The translations under genes and the position numbers were made by a program. A DNA stretch of 64,000 nucleotides, taken from Microthrixaceae bacterium (GTDB lineage Bacteria > Actinomycetota > Acidimicrobiia > Acidimicrobiales > Acidimicrobilacustridaceae). Positions 47,052-55,255 of this stretch are shown in pieces. How positions within the stretch are numbered: the stretch's first letter is position 1; the number at the start of each line of letters is the position of its first letter. The notes beneath the pieces were generated by a model. It was not told where the DNA came from. It saw nothing but the letters and a program-made list of their open reading frames with translations, and made no database searches. The DNA lies in NCBI GenBank assembly GCA_947449015.1, contig CANFQA010000006.1, positions 24,767 to 88,766 on the forward strand. Direction: 5' to 3'.

Positions 47052-47653
47052 CAGGCCGCCAATCGTTGCAGGGCGAGGCGGAGCAGTTCGGCAGTGTCTT
47101 GATCGGCAGGCAGATCACGCACGGCTTCGGCCACCTCATCGGCGCCGTAGCCAAGCTCGGAAAGTGCCTCACGCACATCGGAAAGTGCCGAGGAACCCGA
47201 TCGACGACTGGCCGCTCCCTCAGAGGCGGCTCCGAAGTCGACATCGGGAATCTCGAGGCGAGATTTGAGTTCGATAAGAAGCCGTGCTGCGGTCTTCTTG
47301 CCGACCCCGGGCACGAGACACAGCGCGCCAAGGTCGTCATCGGCGAGAACCCGTAACAACGAAGCTGGCGGGTGCACCCCGAGAATGGCAAGAGCCAGCG
47401 ATGGCCCGACCCCGTGGGCGCCAAGCAGCGCTTCGAACACCAGGCGTTCATCTGCGGTGCGAAAGCCGTAGAGCGTTTCGGAATCCTCACGACGGTGATG
47501 ATGCGTATGCATGAACACCTCGGTACCGATCTCACCGAGCTCGGCTGCCGTGGACGGGGTGACCACCACGCGGTAACCGATACCAGCCACCTCGATGAGA
47601 ACCTCACCAGTAGTCCAACGGGCAAGCAATTGGCCCCGCACTGATCCGATCAT
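47051..47653 (-). CDS. ruvA: RuvA Holliday junction DNA-binding subunit
   Basis: Tetrameric junction-binding protein. ATG 47653 begins the family start [10 protein letters not shown] (200 residues); the longer open frame upstream is coding in another frame for ruvC. Domain I is the OB fold to about residue 62, domain II contains the helix-hairpin-helix pairs [14 protein letters not shown] and [17 protein letters not shown], and the C-terminal domain III is RuvB-binding. It overlaps ruvC by four bases. Confidence 0.97.
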   Translation of the reverse strand: MIGSVRGQLLARWTTGEVLIEVAGIGYRVVVTPSTAAELGEIGTEVFMHTHHHRREDSETLYGFRTADERLVFEALLGAHGVGPSLALAILGVHPPASLLRVLADDDLGALCLVPGVGKKTAARLLIELKSRLEIPDVDFGAASEGAASRRSGSSALSDVREALSELGYGADEVAEAVRDLPADQDTAELLRLALQRLAA

Positions 47654-48168
47654 GCCCGCACCGTGGCCGCCACCGCGGCCTGCATGGGTGCCATTGCGAC
47701 ATGACACAACGCGACTGCCGCGGCATCGGCCGCATCGGCTGGCTGCGGAAGCTCGCGCAGACCAAGCAGCGTCTGGACCATCTGCTGCATCTGTGCCTTG
47801 TCGGCCCCACCCCATCCGGCGACTGCAGACTTCACCTCATTCGGCGAGTACTGCACGACATCGCAGCCGGCGTTTGCCGCCTCGGCCATGGCAATGCCGC
47901 TGACCTGACCCACCGACATGGCAGTACTCACATTGACCTGAAACAGAATCCGCTCGATGGCCATGACCGCGGGAGGATGCTCGGCGAGGAGCGCACGCAA
48001 TTCGCGCTGGAGTTCACCGAGGCGTTCGTGGAGCGCATCGGAAGGCGAAGTGCGGATAACCCCGAGAGCGACAGCTTGGGAAACCTGACGACCTCGAGGG
48101 TCACGGGCGACGCGAAGCACGCAATAGCCGCAGCGAGTGAGACCGGGATCGATACCGAGAACGAACAC
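47650..48168 (-). CDS. ruvC: RuvC Holliday junction resolvase
   Basis: Endonuclease that cuts Holliday junctions. Four acidic residues of the RNase H fold are visible: Asp in VLGIDPGLTRCGY, Glu in AIERILFQVNVSTA, and the aspartates in QPADAADAAAVALCH. GTG 48168 (172 residues) is chosen because family similarity begins at once and a TATCTT box lies seven bases upstream. The usual neighbour yebC is not present. Confidence 0.96.
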   Translation of the reverse strand: MFVLGIDPGLTRCGYCVLRVARDPRGRQVSQAVALGVIRTSPSDALHERLGELQRELRALLAEHPPAVMAIERILFQVNVSTAMSVGQVSGIAMAEAANAGCDVVQYSPNEVKSAVAGWGGADKAQMQQMVQTLLGLRELPQPADAADAAAVALCHVAMAPMQAAVAATVRA

Positions 48169-48175
48169 GTGTACG

Positions 48176-48181
48176 AAGATA
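48176..48181 (-). promoter_or_regulatory. -10 box for ruvC (leaderless)
   Basis: TATCTT on the minus strand, seven bases before the ruvC GTG, with no Shine-Dalgarno between. It supports this start for ruvC. Confidence 0.5.
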
Positions 48182-48203
48182 GCGCCCCGGTCCACAAATG
48201 AAC

Positions 48204-48231
48204 AGGACCCGGCGCCAAGGCCCCGGGTCCT
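48204..48231 (-). terminator. GC-rich hairpin between the SDR gene and ruvC
   Basis: AGGACCCGG (48204-48212) and CCGGGTCCT (48223-48231) form nine perfect pairs around a ten-base loop. In the minus-strand transcript it is followed by GTTCATTTG, a poor U tail. It probably acts as a second, back-up stop after the terminator at 48247-48273. Confidence 0.5.
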
Positions 48232-48246
48232 GATCACAACACGTCT

Positions 48247-48273
48247 GAAAACACTGGATCGGCTCAGCCGATC
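48247..48273 (-). terminator. terminator of the SDR gene
   Basis: GATCGGCT and AGCCGATC (48257-48264, 48266-48273) form an eight-pair stem, five bases after the SDR stop codon on the minus strand, followed within five bases by a TTTT run. Confidence 0.6.
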
Positions 48274-48277
48274 GTGA

Positions 48278-49054
48278 TCACTTGGGGCCGAGACGAGCGC
48301 CACCGTCGACGCGAATGGTCTGGGCATTCATGTAGGAGTTTCCGATGAGCTCGAGCACCATGCTCGCCAGCTCGTCGGAGAAGCCCAGTCGCTTCGGGAA
48401 CAGAACGTCCTTGGCCAGGTTGGCCTTGAACGCCTCAGAGCCCTCACCCTCGCCGTAAATCGGCGTGTCGATCAGACCGGGGGCAACGGTGTTGACACGA
48501 ACGCCAACCACTGCGAGGTCACGGGCGATCGGAAGGGTCATGCCGACAACGGCACCCTTGGATGCCGAATAGGCAGCTTGGCCGATCTGACCATCGAACG
48601 CAGCCACCGATGCCATGTTGACGATCGCGCCGCGCTCGCCACCCTCGAGTGGCTCAGTGCGGCTCATGGCGGTGGCGGCGATTCGGATCACGTCGAAGGT
48701 GCCGGTGAGGTTGATGTCGATCACCTTGCGCCAGTAATCAAGGTTGAAGGCCGAGTCGTAGCTGCCGTCTTTACCAATGGTGCGACTCGCAGCGCCGATG
48801 CCAGCCGAGTTGACCAGCGCACGAAGCGGGCCCATCTCCATCGCGGTTTCCACCGCGGCGATGATGTCATCAGTGCTGGTGACATCCACGTGAGCGAACG
48901 CGCCGCCGATCTCGGTGGCGAGGGCGTTGCCCTTGTCATCGTTCACGTCGGCGATAAGGACCTTGGCGCCGGCGGCGGCGAGCTGACGGGCACAAGCCTC
49001 GCCAATACCCGAGGCGCCACCGGTGACGATTGCGGAGATTCCGTTGATTTGCAT
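48278..49054 (-). CDS. SDR-family 3-hydroxyacyl-CoA dehydrogenase-like oxidoreductase
   Basis: A 258-residue classical short-chain dehydrogenase. Cofactor loop [16 protein letters not shown] (about residues 11-26), an Asp at the end of the second strand (LIADVNDD, favouring NAD), NSAGIG, catalytic Ser in [14 protein letters not shown], and YSASKGA (Tyr/Lys). The [20 protein letters not shown] stretch resembles the type-2 3-hydroxyacyl-CoA dehydrogenases (17-beta-HSD10-like), so a role in fatty acid or branched-chain acyl-CoA oxidation is likely. ATG is six bases after TAATCT. Own promoter and terminator. Confidence 0.88.
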   Translation of the reverse strand: MQINGISAIVTGGASGIGEACARQLAAAGAKVLIADVNDDKGNALATEIGGAFAHVDVTSTDDIIAAVETAMEMGPLRALVNSAGIGAASRTIGKDGSYDSAFNLDYWRKVIDINLTGTFDVIRIAATAMSRTEPLEGGERGAIVNMASVAAFDGQIGQAAYSASKGAVVGMTLPIARDLAVVGVRVNTVAPGLIDTPIYGEGEGSEAFKANLAKDVLFPKRLGFSDELASMVLELIGNSYMNAQTIRVDGGARLGPK

Positions 49055-49060
49055 GGCCGC

Positions 49061-49066
49061 AGATTA
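49061..49066 (-). promoter_or_regulatory. -10 box for the SDR gene (leaderless)
   Basis: TAATCT on the minus strand, exactly six bases before the ATG; no Shine-Dalgarno. Confidence 0.55.
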
Positions 49067-49145
49067 GAAGAGCCATACCGGTCGTGAGCAATCTGGCGCC
49101 TGACTGGGCCGCCGAGGGTGCTTGATTACTCGGGAACCGCCCTGT

Positions 49146-49694
49146 TTAGAACAAGGTGCCCTGTTCGTCATCGGCCCATGCCGTGGCACTCGTCGGACCG
49201 CTTCGGCCACTCTCTCCAGTGCCGAAGGTGTCGGCCGGCCCGAGTTCTCCCGGCGGTGCATCACCGATTCGCTGCGCCTGAGTGGTAGCCGCCTCGACGG
49301 CAAGGCGATCAACGACATCGTTCATGACGTCACCGGAATGTCCTTTCACCCAACGGAAGGTCACATCTCCACGGGAAAGGACCAGCTCGATGAACGGCTC
49401 CCAGAGATCACGATTCGCAACCGGCTGCTTCTGCGAGTTGCGCCAACCTCGACGTTTCCAACCCTCATGCCAGCGATCTCGAAAGCAATGCACCACATAG
49501 GTGGAATCGCTCACCACTTCCACTGGTCCAGAAATGGATCGCACCGCTTCGAACGCGGCAGTGATCTCCATACGTTGATTGGTCGTATGTGCTTCGGCGC
49601 CGGAGGCGAACTCACCATCGGCAATGGCCCATGCCCAGCCGCCGGGACCGGGGTTTCCGCTACACGCTCCATCGGTGTACACGACTGTCGTCAC
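49146..49694 (-). CDS. rnhA: ribonuclease HI with C-terminal extension
   Basis: Removes RNA from RNA-DNA hybrids. Catalytic residues are Asp in YTDGACSGNPGPGG, Glu in QRMEITAAFEA, Asp in SDSTYVV and the last Asp in NDVVDRLA; the basic handle is RDRWHEGWKRRGWRNSQKQ. After the RNase H domain there is a flexible tail of about 40 residues ending EQGTLF, like a beta-clamp binding pentapeptide. The start is uncertain: GTG 49694 begins at MTTVVYTDG; ATG 49715 and GTG 49733 are in frame too. Divergent from aceE. Confidence 0.93.
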   Translation of the reverse strand: MTTVVYTDGACSGNPGPGGWAWAIADGEFASGAEAHTTNQRMEITAAFEAVRSISGPVEVVSDSTYVVHCFRDRWHEGWKRRGWRNSQKQPVANRDLWEPFIELVLSRGDVTFRWVKGHSGDVMNDVVDRLAVEAATTQAQRIGDAPPGELGPADTFGTGESGRSGPTSATAWADDEQGTLF

Positions 49695-49738
49695 CTCGAC
49701 AGCGTCGCACACCATGGGGAGAGCAACGATCACAGCCG

Positions 49739-49744
49739 TATGCT
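49739..49744 (+). promoter_or_regulatory. -10 box for aceE (leaderless)
   Basis: TATGCT exactly six bases before the aceE ATG at 49751, without a Shine-Dalgarno. Confidence 0.55.
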
Positions 49745-49750
49745 CAACCC

Positions 49751-52450
49751 ATGAACCTTGACCAGTTCAATAGTCAGATTCCCGATATCGACCCAGTCGA
49801 AACAGCCGAGTGGCTTGACTCACTTGAGGCTGTCGTTGACGCCCAAGGCCAAAGCAGGGCGCGCTATTTGGTCTCACGAATCACTGAACGAGCTCGCGAA
49901 CTACAGATCGGCACGCCCGCCGAGGTGTCCACCCCATATGTCAACACCATCCCGGTCGAAAGCCAGCCCTGGTTCCCTGGCGACCTCGAGATGGAGCGTC
50001 GCTTACGCCAATACCTGCGATGGAACGCGGCAGCCACCGTTGTGCGCGCCAATCTCCGCACCGATGGCATTGGTGGACATCTCTCCACGTTCGCGTCCTC
50101 AGCGATGCTCTACGAGATCGGGCTCAATCACTTCTTCCGCGGCAAAGACTCTGGCCGTATCGGTGATCACGTGTATTTCCAAGGACACGCATCGACAGGC
50201 ATCTACGCCCGCGCCTTCCTCGAACACCGCCTCGACGAGGAACATCTCATCAACTTCCGCCATGAGACCGACGGCCATGGCCTCTCGAGCTATCCGCATC
50301 CGTGGCTCATGCCGGAATTCTGGGAGTTCCCCACCGTTTCCATGGGCCTTGGCCCGATCAACTCCATCTATCAAGCCAGATTCCATAAGTACCTGCATAA
50401 CCGGCGCATTGAAGACACTTCCGACTCACGGGTGTGGTGCTTCGTTGGTGACGGCGAAACCGACGAACCTGAAACTCTTGGTTCAATCTCACTCGCCGGA
50501 CGAGAGCGGCTCGACAATCTGATCTGGGTCGTGAACTGCAACCTCCAGCGCCTCGACGGACCCGTTCGCGGAAACGGCAAGATCATCCAGGAACTCGAAA
50601 GCGTGTTCCGCGGTGCTGGCTGGAACGTGATCAAAGTCATCTGGGGTGAAGCCTGGGACGAGTTGCTCGCCCGTGACGTCGACGGCGTATTGCTTGCCAA
50701 GATGAACGCCACACTCGACGGGGAATGGCAGCGATTCGCGGTCGAGAGTGGTGCCTACATTCGAGAACATTTCTTCGGGCCCGACCCGCGCCTTCGTCAG
50801 CTCGTCGAGCACCTCACCGATGAGCAGCTCCAATCGTTACCCCGCGGTGGCCATGACTATCGCAAGGTCTATGCCGCCTATAAGGCTGCGACCGAGGCCA
50901 AGGGTGCCCCCACCGTCATCCTCGCCAAAACGGTGAAGGGATGGGCACTCGGAAGTGCAGTCGAGAGTCGCAACGCCACGCATCAGATGAAGAAGATGAG
51001 CGTCGACCAACTCAAGGATCTACGCGACCGGCTTCGCCTCCATGAGCAACTCCCCGACTCGGCGTTCGAAGGCGGCAATGTGCCGTTCTACCGACCACCG
51101 GTCGACTCGCCTGAGCACCAGTACCTCATGAACTGCCGACGAGTGCTCGACGGGTCACTGCCGAAACGAAGCGTCGTGAATCGTCGGCCGCTCGTTTTGC
51201 CGCACCTGGAGCTTTACGACGAGTTCCATCAGGGTTCGAGCAATCACCCAGTGTCGACCACCATGGCCTTCACCCGATTGCTCCGGGCGCTTTGTCGAGA
51301 TGAAAAGTTCGGTCCGCGCGTGGTTCCCATCATTCCCGACGAAGGTCGCACTTTCGGCGTGGACGCGCTGTTCCGCGAGCTAAAGATCTATGCATCACAA
51401 GGGCAGAAGTACGAACCAGTTGATGCCGCGATGTTGCATGCCTATATCGAAAGTTCCGACGGGCAGATTCTCGAAGAGGGAATCACCGAGGCTGGTTCCA
51501 TGGCCAGCTTCACCGCGGCAGGTACTTCCTATGCCAACTTCGGCGTCCCGATGGTGCCGTTTTTCATCCTGTACTCGATGTTCGGGTTTCAACGCGTTGG
51601 AGATCTCATCTGGGCCGCCGCTGACGCCCAAACCAAGGGCTTCATCATCGGCGCGACCGCTGGACGCACCACGCTGTTCGGTGAGGGTCTGCAACATCAG
51701 GACGGGCACAGCCTCGTCCTGGCGTCCACAGTGCCCACCTGCCAGGCCTACGACCCGGCGTTCGCCTACGAGATGGCCGCCATTATCGAGGTCGGCCTGA
51801 AACGGATGTACGGCGGGCCTGACAATTGTGGTGATTCCGTCTTCTATTACATCGCTGCGTATAACGAGAACTACGAAATGCCCGCTCGACCCGAGCACGT
51901 CAGCATCGACGATGTTCTGAGCGGTCTTTACCGATGGAACGACTCCCCCATCGCCGACCCCAAGGCCACCATTGTGTTCTCCGGCGCAGCCCAAGCTGCT
52001 GCGCGAGAGGCCCAGAGTGCGCTTGCCGAGCGCGGCATCGGCGTCGAACTCTGGAGTGCCACCTCCTACAAGCGATTGCGTGAAGATGCTCTGGAGGTTG
52101 AGCGGTGGAACCGGTTGCATCCCACCGCCGCTGCCCGAGTCAGCGAGGTCACCACCAAACTCACCAGTGCACCCGGACCAATCATCGCCGTTACCGACTT
52201 CATGAAAAGCGTCCCCGATCAGGTCGCCCGATTCATCCCCAAGACATTCGTACCGTTAGGCACTGATGGCTTCGGGCGCTCAGACACCCGCGACGAATTG
52301 CGTCGATTCTTCGAAACTGATGCCGCCCATATCGAGGTCGCGGTGCTTTCCGCACTCGCCACTGAGGGAATCATCGATTCGTCAGTGGTCGCTGCCGCGA
52401 TCGAGGCTCACGGCATTGATGCTGATGCGCCCGATCCGCGCGAACGCTGA
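49751..52450 (+). CDS. aceE: pyruvate dehydrogenase E1 component, homodimeric type
   Basis: Thiamine-diphosphate enzyme that decarboxylates pyruvate and acetylates the lipoyl groups of E2. The 899-residue protein is the single-chain AceE type: GHLSTFASSAMLYEIGLNHF and HVYFQGHASTGIYARAF near the N-terminus, and the cofactor motif GDGETDEPETLGSISLAGRE ending in WVVNCNLQRLDGPVRGNGK. The C-terminal half contains GFQRVGDLIWAAADAQTKGF, GRTTLFGEGLQHQDGHS and GTDGFGRSDTR. It stands alone without E2 or E3 genes. Its 3' end overlaps the convergent hydrolase gene by 43 bases. Confidence 0.98.
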   Translation: MNLDQFNSQIPDIDPVETAEWLDSLEAVVDAQGQSRARYLVSRITERARELQIGTPAEVSTPYVNTIPVESQPWFPGDLEMERRLRQYLRWNAAATVVRANLRTDGIGGHLSTFASSAMLYEIGLNHFFRGKDSGRIGDHVYFQGHASTGIYARAFLEHRLDEEHLINFRHETDGHGLSSYPHPWLMPEFWEFPTVSMGLGPINSIYQARFHKYLHNRRIEDTSDSRVWCFVGDGETDEPETLGSISLAGRERLDNLIWVVNCNLQRLDGPVRGNGKIIQELESVFRGAGWNVIKVIWGEAWDELLARDVDGVLLAKMNATLDGEWQRFAVESGAYIREHFFGPDPRLRQLVEHLTDEQLQSLPRGGHDYRKVYAAYKAATEAKGAPTVILAKTVKGWALGSAVESRNATHQMKKMSVDQLKDLRDRLRLHEQLPDSAFEGGNVPFYRPPVDSPEHQYLMNCRRVLDGSLPKRSVVNRRPLVLPHLELYDEFHQGSSNHPVSTTMAFTRLLRALCRDEKFGPRVVPIIPDEGRTFGVDALFRELKIYASQGQKYEPVDAAMLHAYIESSDGQILEEGITEAGSMASFTAAGTSYANFGVPMVPFFILYSMFGFQRVGDLIWAAADAQTKGFIIGATAGRTTLFGEGLQHQDGHSLVLASTVPTCQAYDPAFAYEMAAIIEVGLKRMYGGPDNCGDSVFYYIAAYNENYEMPARPEHVSIDDVLSGLYRWNDSPIADPKATIVFSGAAQAAAREAQSALAERGIGVELWSATSYKRLREDALEVERWNRLHPTAAARVSEVTTKLTSAPGPIIAVTDFMKSVPDQVARFIPKTFVPLGTDGFGRSDTRDELRRFFETDAAHIEVAVLSALATEGIIDSSVVAAAIEAHGIDADAPDPRER

Positions 52451-53187
52451 CGGTCGAGCCAACCCAAAAGCACGGCAACAGCGCGGGGGTCATGGCGCAG
52501 TTGGTGCCCACCGCCATCGATGATGCGCACATCGGCCGAGCCGTGGGCCTCCGCGAGCAGGCGACTGTCGAGCACAGGGACCACAGGATCCTCCGAGCCG
52601 TGCATGATCAGCACCGGCCGAGGGGCAACCGAAGGGATGGCTCGAACGGCACTCACTTCGCGGATCTCACGTGCCCATGGTTCGAACGGCGATGGAAATG
52701 AGCGCGAACCAATGATGGTGGTCTCACGCGCATACTCGAGCAGTCGTCGAGGATGAGTGGCCCAATCTTCGAAATCGGCATGCGCTCCCATGGCCGCCAC
52801 ACCTCGGATCTCGGGATCGATCGCCGCTGCGCACAGCGCCATCGAACCCCCGCTTCCAAAACCTCCGGCCCAGACATCGCGAACCTCGGGCATGGAGCGC
52901 AGAAAGGCACATGCCGCGAGCATGTCGTCGCGCCAGCCATGCATGGAGAAGTTCCCAGCGGAATCGCCGCATCCCCGGAAGGTGAAGACCATCGCCATCC
53001 ACCCCATCTCGGTGGCAATGCGATCGGCCAACTCAGGAAAGGAACGGGCTGAAAGTCGACCGCCCTGATTGACATCGGGAAACCCGTGGGCCAGCACGAA
53101 TCCGGGGACTTCGGTTCCCGCAGCGATACGCGGGCGAGCAATGTGCCCAGCGAGTTCAATCGAGCCTGACGAGAAGAGTTTCTCCAC
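52408..53187 (-). CDS. alpha/beta-hydrolase-fold protein with missing nucleophile
   Basis: A 259-residue protein with the fold of S9-like or acyl hydrolases: oxyanion-side VLAHGFPDV, the VFTFRGCGDSAGN loop, the nucleophile elbow position at VWAGGFGSGGSMAL (about residues 107-120), the acid MHGSEDPVVP and the base GGGHQLRH. The elbow reads Gly-Phe-Gly-Ser-Gly where Gly-x-Ser/Cys/Asp-x-Gly is expected, so the nucleophile is Gly. It may be a non-catalytic protein or use another residue. GTG start. It converges on aceE with a 43-base overlap. Confidence 0.82.
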   Translation of the reverse strand: MEKLFSSGSIELAGHIARPRIAAGTEVPGFVLAHGFPDVNQGGRLSARSFPELADRIATEMGWMAMVFTFRGCGDSAGNFSMHGWRDDMLAACAFLRSMPEVRDVWAGGFGSGGSMALCAAAIDPEIRGVAAMGAHADFEDWATHPRRLLEYARETTIIGSRSFPSPFEPWAREIREVSAVRAIPSVAPRPVLIMHGSEDPVVPVLDSRLLAEAHGSADVRIIDGGGHQLRHDPRAVAVLLGWLDRQRSRGSGASASMP

Positions 53188-53205
53188 GAGGACGCGTGTA
53201 CGCGA

Positions 53206-53424
53206 TCAGTCGGCGACGGCGATACCGCTGCCGTTGCCCTTGTAGGGCTTGTAGCAACGGTTACGCGCTTCGTCCAAAGAGTCCGGCCCGAAGCAGATGA
53301 AGGTTTCGGCCTCCATGAGTTCCTCAATGATTGAGGGATCATCAATGTTGTCGACGTCGTAGACGATCTGCGTGCGCTTGTCGCCGACCCAACGGTTGTG
53401 CTCGAACTTCACCGGGCGATGCAT
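53206..53424 (-). CDS. small conserved-type protein, unknown function
   Basis: A 72-residue acidic protein (MHRPVKFEHNRWVGDKRTQ..., ending YKGNGSGIAVAD) with two cysteines and no membrane segment. I do not recognise the family. ATG 53424 is preferred over the in-frame ATG 53433 because TACGAT, seven bases upstream of it, matches the leaderless promoters here and would contain the earlier ATG. It lies 18 bases before the hydrolase-like gene, so the two may be co-transcribed. Confidence 0.65.
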   Translation of the reverse strand: MHRPVKFEHNRWVGDKRTQIVYDVDNIDDPSIIEELMEAETFICFGPDSLDEARNRCYKPYKGNGSGIAVAD

Positions 53425-53431
53425 GGTCCCC

Positions 53432-53437
53432 ATCGTA
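53432..53437 (-). promoter_or_regulatory. candidate -10 box for the 72-residue gene
   Basis: TACGAT on the minus strand, seven bases before ATG 53424. Confidence 0.45.
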
Positions 53438-53448
53438 GGCGCTCGATC

Positions 53449-53907
53449 TCAGTCAAGGTTCGGATCGGGCGGCATTGGCACCTGAGGTCCAATGGCGCCG
53501 ATGGCCTCGAGATACGCCGTGTTCGCGTCGAGAACCTGCACAACCCACACATCGGCGACATCGAGCCCAGCTTCAGCAGCCCGGCCCAGCACAGATGCCA
53601 CGGCGTCATCTTCGGCCGCCACAAGCGGGCCGGCAGCGAGATTTTGGACGCCCTGCCGACGGGCCACTCCACGATCCTCGAGGTATTCGATATGCCAACT
53701 CAGCAGTGCCCGAACATCATCGAATGACAACTGCGCAGTGACGTCATCGGGCAGCCTTTCGGCCACGAAGTCAACGGCTTCGTCGAGGTCGTAGACCGAG
53801 GTCGGTGCAGCATCAACGAGCTCGCCCGTGATGCGGCCGATCGTGACAAGCGCGATGGCCACCACGACGGCAGCAGCCAGCACCACGAAAATCACGAGAA
53901 TCACCAT
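53449..53907 (-). CDS. single-helix membrane protein, unknown function
   Basis: About 152 residues from ATG 53907, which has AGGA seven bases upstream; an ATG eight codons earlier is also in frame. The N-terminal helix (VILVIFVVLAAAVVVAIALV) is followed by a soluble domain with many acidic residues (YDLDEAVDFVAERLPDDVTA, FDDVRALLSWHIEYLEDRGV), a helical pattern, and a proline-rich end (PQVPMPPDPNLD). No family recognised. It lies 36 bases beyond a perfect 29-base palindrome after the acyl-CoA dehydrogenase gene. Confidence 0.7.
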   Translation of the reverse strand: MVILVIFVVLAAAVVVAIALVTIGRITGELVDAAPTSVYDLDEAVDFVAERLPDDVTAQLSFDDVRALLSWHIEYLEDRGVARRQGVQNLAAGPLVAAEDDAVASVLGRAAEAGLDVADVWVVQVLDANTAYLEAIGAIGPQVPMPPDPNLD

Positions 53908-53936
53908 GTGCTCATCCTGCCACTGCCGCAACGCGC

Positions 53937-53965
53937 AACGGCACAGCGCTGAGCGCTGTGCCGTT
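53937..53965. terminator. perfect 29-base palindrome, probable terminator of the acyl-CoA dehydrogenase gene
   Basis: AACGGCACAGCGCT, one central base, then its exact complement, giving 13-14 pairs and a very stable hairpin on either strand. It lies 36 bases after the dehydrogenase stop codon on the minus strand. No U run follows, so it would be a hairpin-only terminator. Confidence 0.5.
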
Positions 53966-54000
53966 CAAGAAACCAGCGCTGCGCGCACGCAGCACGCCGA

Positions 54001-55116
54001 TCAGATTCCGATGCGCTGAGCGAGAAGCTCACGGTGATAGGTGGGATCGCCGAACAGCAGCTCGGAAGACTTTGCCCGCTTGAAGTACATGTGGGCCGGG
54101 TGCTCCCAGGTGAACCCGATGCCACCGTGGATCTGGATGTTCTCCGAGGCAGCATGGAAGTAGGCATCCGAGCAGTACGCCTTCGCCAGCGAAGCAACAG
54201 CGGGGAGCTCATCGTTGAGTTCAGAGGCGCACCAACCGGCGTAGTACGCAGCCGACTTGGCCGACTCGACCTCAAGGAGCATGTCGGCACACTTGTGCTT
54301 GATGGCCTGGAAGGAGCCGATCGGACGACCGAACTGCACGCGGTCCTTGGCGTACTGCACTGCCATGTCGAGACACATCTGGGCGCCACCCACCTGCTCG
54401 GCGGCAAGACCGACGGCTGCGAGATCGAGAACCGTGGAGATGACATCCCAGCCGGCACCATCGGTGCCGATGAGGGTGCCCTCGACGCCAGCAAACTCGA
54501 GCTTGGCCTGCTTGCGGGTCTGATCCATGGTGGACAGCGAGGTCCGGGTTAGGCCAGCTGCATCACCGTCGACCGAGAAGAGACTCACGCCGGCTGCAGT
54601 GCGGGCCGCCACGATGATGACGTTCGCGGTCGAACCGTCGATGACGAAGGACTTGGTGCCGGAGATCTTCCAAGTGCCGCCTTCATTGGCGGCAGTGGCT
54701 TCGATGCCCGATTCGTCCCAACGGCCGTTGGGCTCAGTGAGTGCGAGGGTGGCGATGGTCTCGCCTGACGCGATGCCCGGGAGGATGGCGGCCTTGGCGG
54801 CATCATCACCCGACTGCATCACGGTGTTGGCGGCAAGCACCACTGAGGAGAAGTAGGGGGCGCACAGAAGCGCTCGGCCCATCTCCTCGAGAACAACGAT
54901 GAGCTCGACGTAGCCGAAGCCCTGTCCGCCGAACTCCTCGGGGATGGTGAGGCTCTGCAGACCGAGCTGCTCGGCCATCTGTGACCAAACCTCGGGGTCG
55001 TAGCCCTGCTCGGTTTCCATCTGTTCGCGCACGGCGGTCTCGGGCGACTTGGCCTCGAGGAACTGACGAACGATGTTGCGGAGTTCTTCCTGCTCTTCGG
55101 AGAAGGCGAAGTTCAT
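54001..55116 (-). CDS. acyl-CoA dehydrogenase
   Basis: FAD-dependent enzyme for alpha-beta oxidation of acyl-CoA. The 371-residue protein has the N-terminal helical domain (FSEEQEELRNIVRQFLEAKSP split from the start), TLALTEPNGRWDESGI in the FAD/acyl strand, KDRVQFGRPIGSFQAIKHKCAD (dehydrogenase signature) and the C-terminal IHGGIGFTWEHPAHMYFKRA where the Glu aligns with the catalytic base of FadE-type enzymes. ATG 55116 is chosen; AAAGGGG lies nine bases upstream. The nearby SDR could act in the same kind of pathway, but they are not in one operon. Substrate unknown. Confidence 0.92.
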   Translation of the reverse strand: MNFAFSEEQEELRNIVRQFLEAKSPETAVREQMETEQGYDPEVWSQMAEQLGLQSLTIPEEFGGQGFGYVELIVVLEEMGRALLCAPYFSSVVLAANTVMQSGDDAAKAAILPGIASGETIATLALTEPNGRWDESGIEATAANEGGTWKISGTKSFVIDGSTANVIIVAARTAAGVSLFSVDGDAAGLTRTSLSTMDQTRKQAKLEFAGVEGTLIGTDGAGWDVISTVLDLAAVGLAAEQVGGAQMCLDMAVQYAKDRVQFGRPIGSFQAIKHKCADMLLEVESAKSAAYYAGWCASELNDELPAVASLAKAYCSDAYFHAASENIQIHGGIGFTWEHPAHMYFKRAKSSELLFGDPTYHRELLAQRIGI

Positions 55117-55255
55117 GCTGTGAGGCCCCTTTGTGCGCCGTTGCTGACCACGAATGTCTAGCCGAATCCGCCGGTGCCGTTCACATTCCAGCGCCGGATT
55201 GTCGTGGCTGGCCCTGTGCGCCCCTGCCGGACGGTTGGGCGCCAGACTGGGGAGC

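Noticed and set aside
49734..49744. second -10 box (TACGGC) for rnhA sharing TA with the aceE box
   Set aside because: The last base is C instead of T and none of the possible rnhA starts lies 6 to 9 bases downstream, so the shared-TA arrangement seen at def is not supported here.
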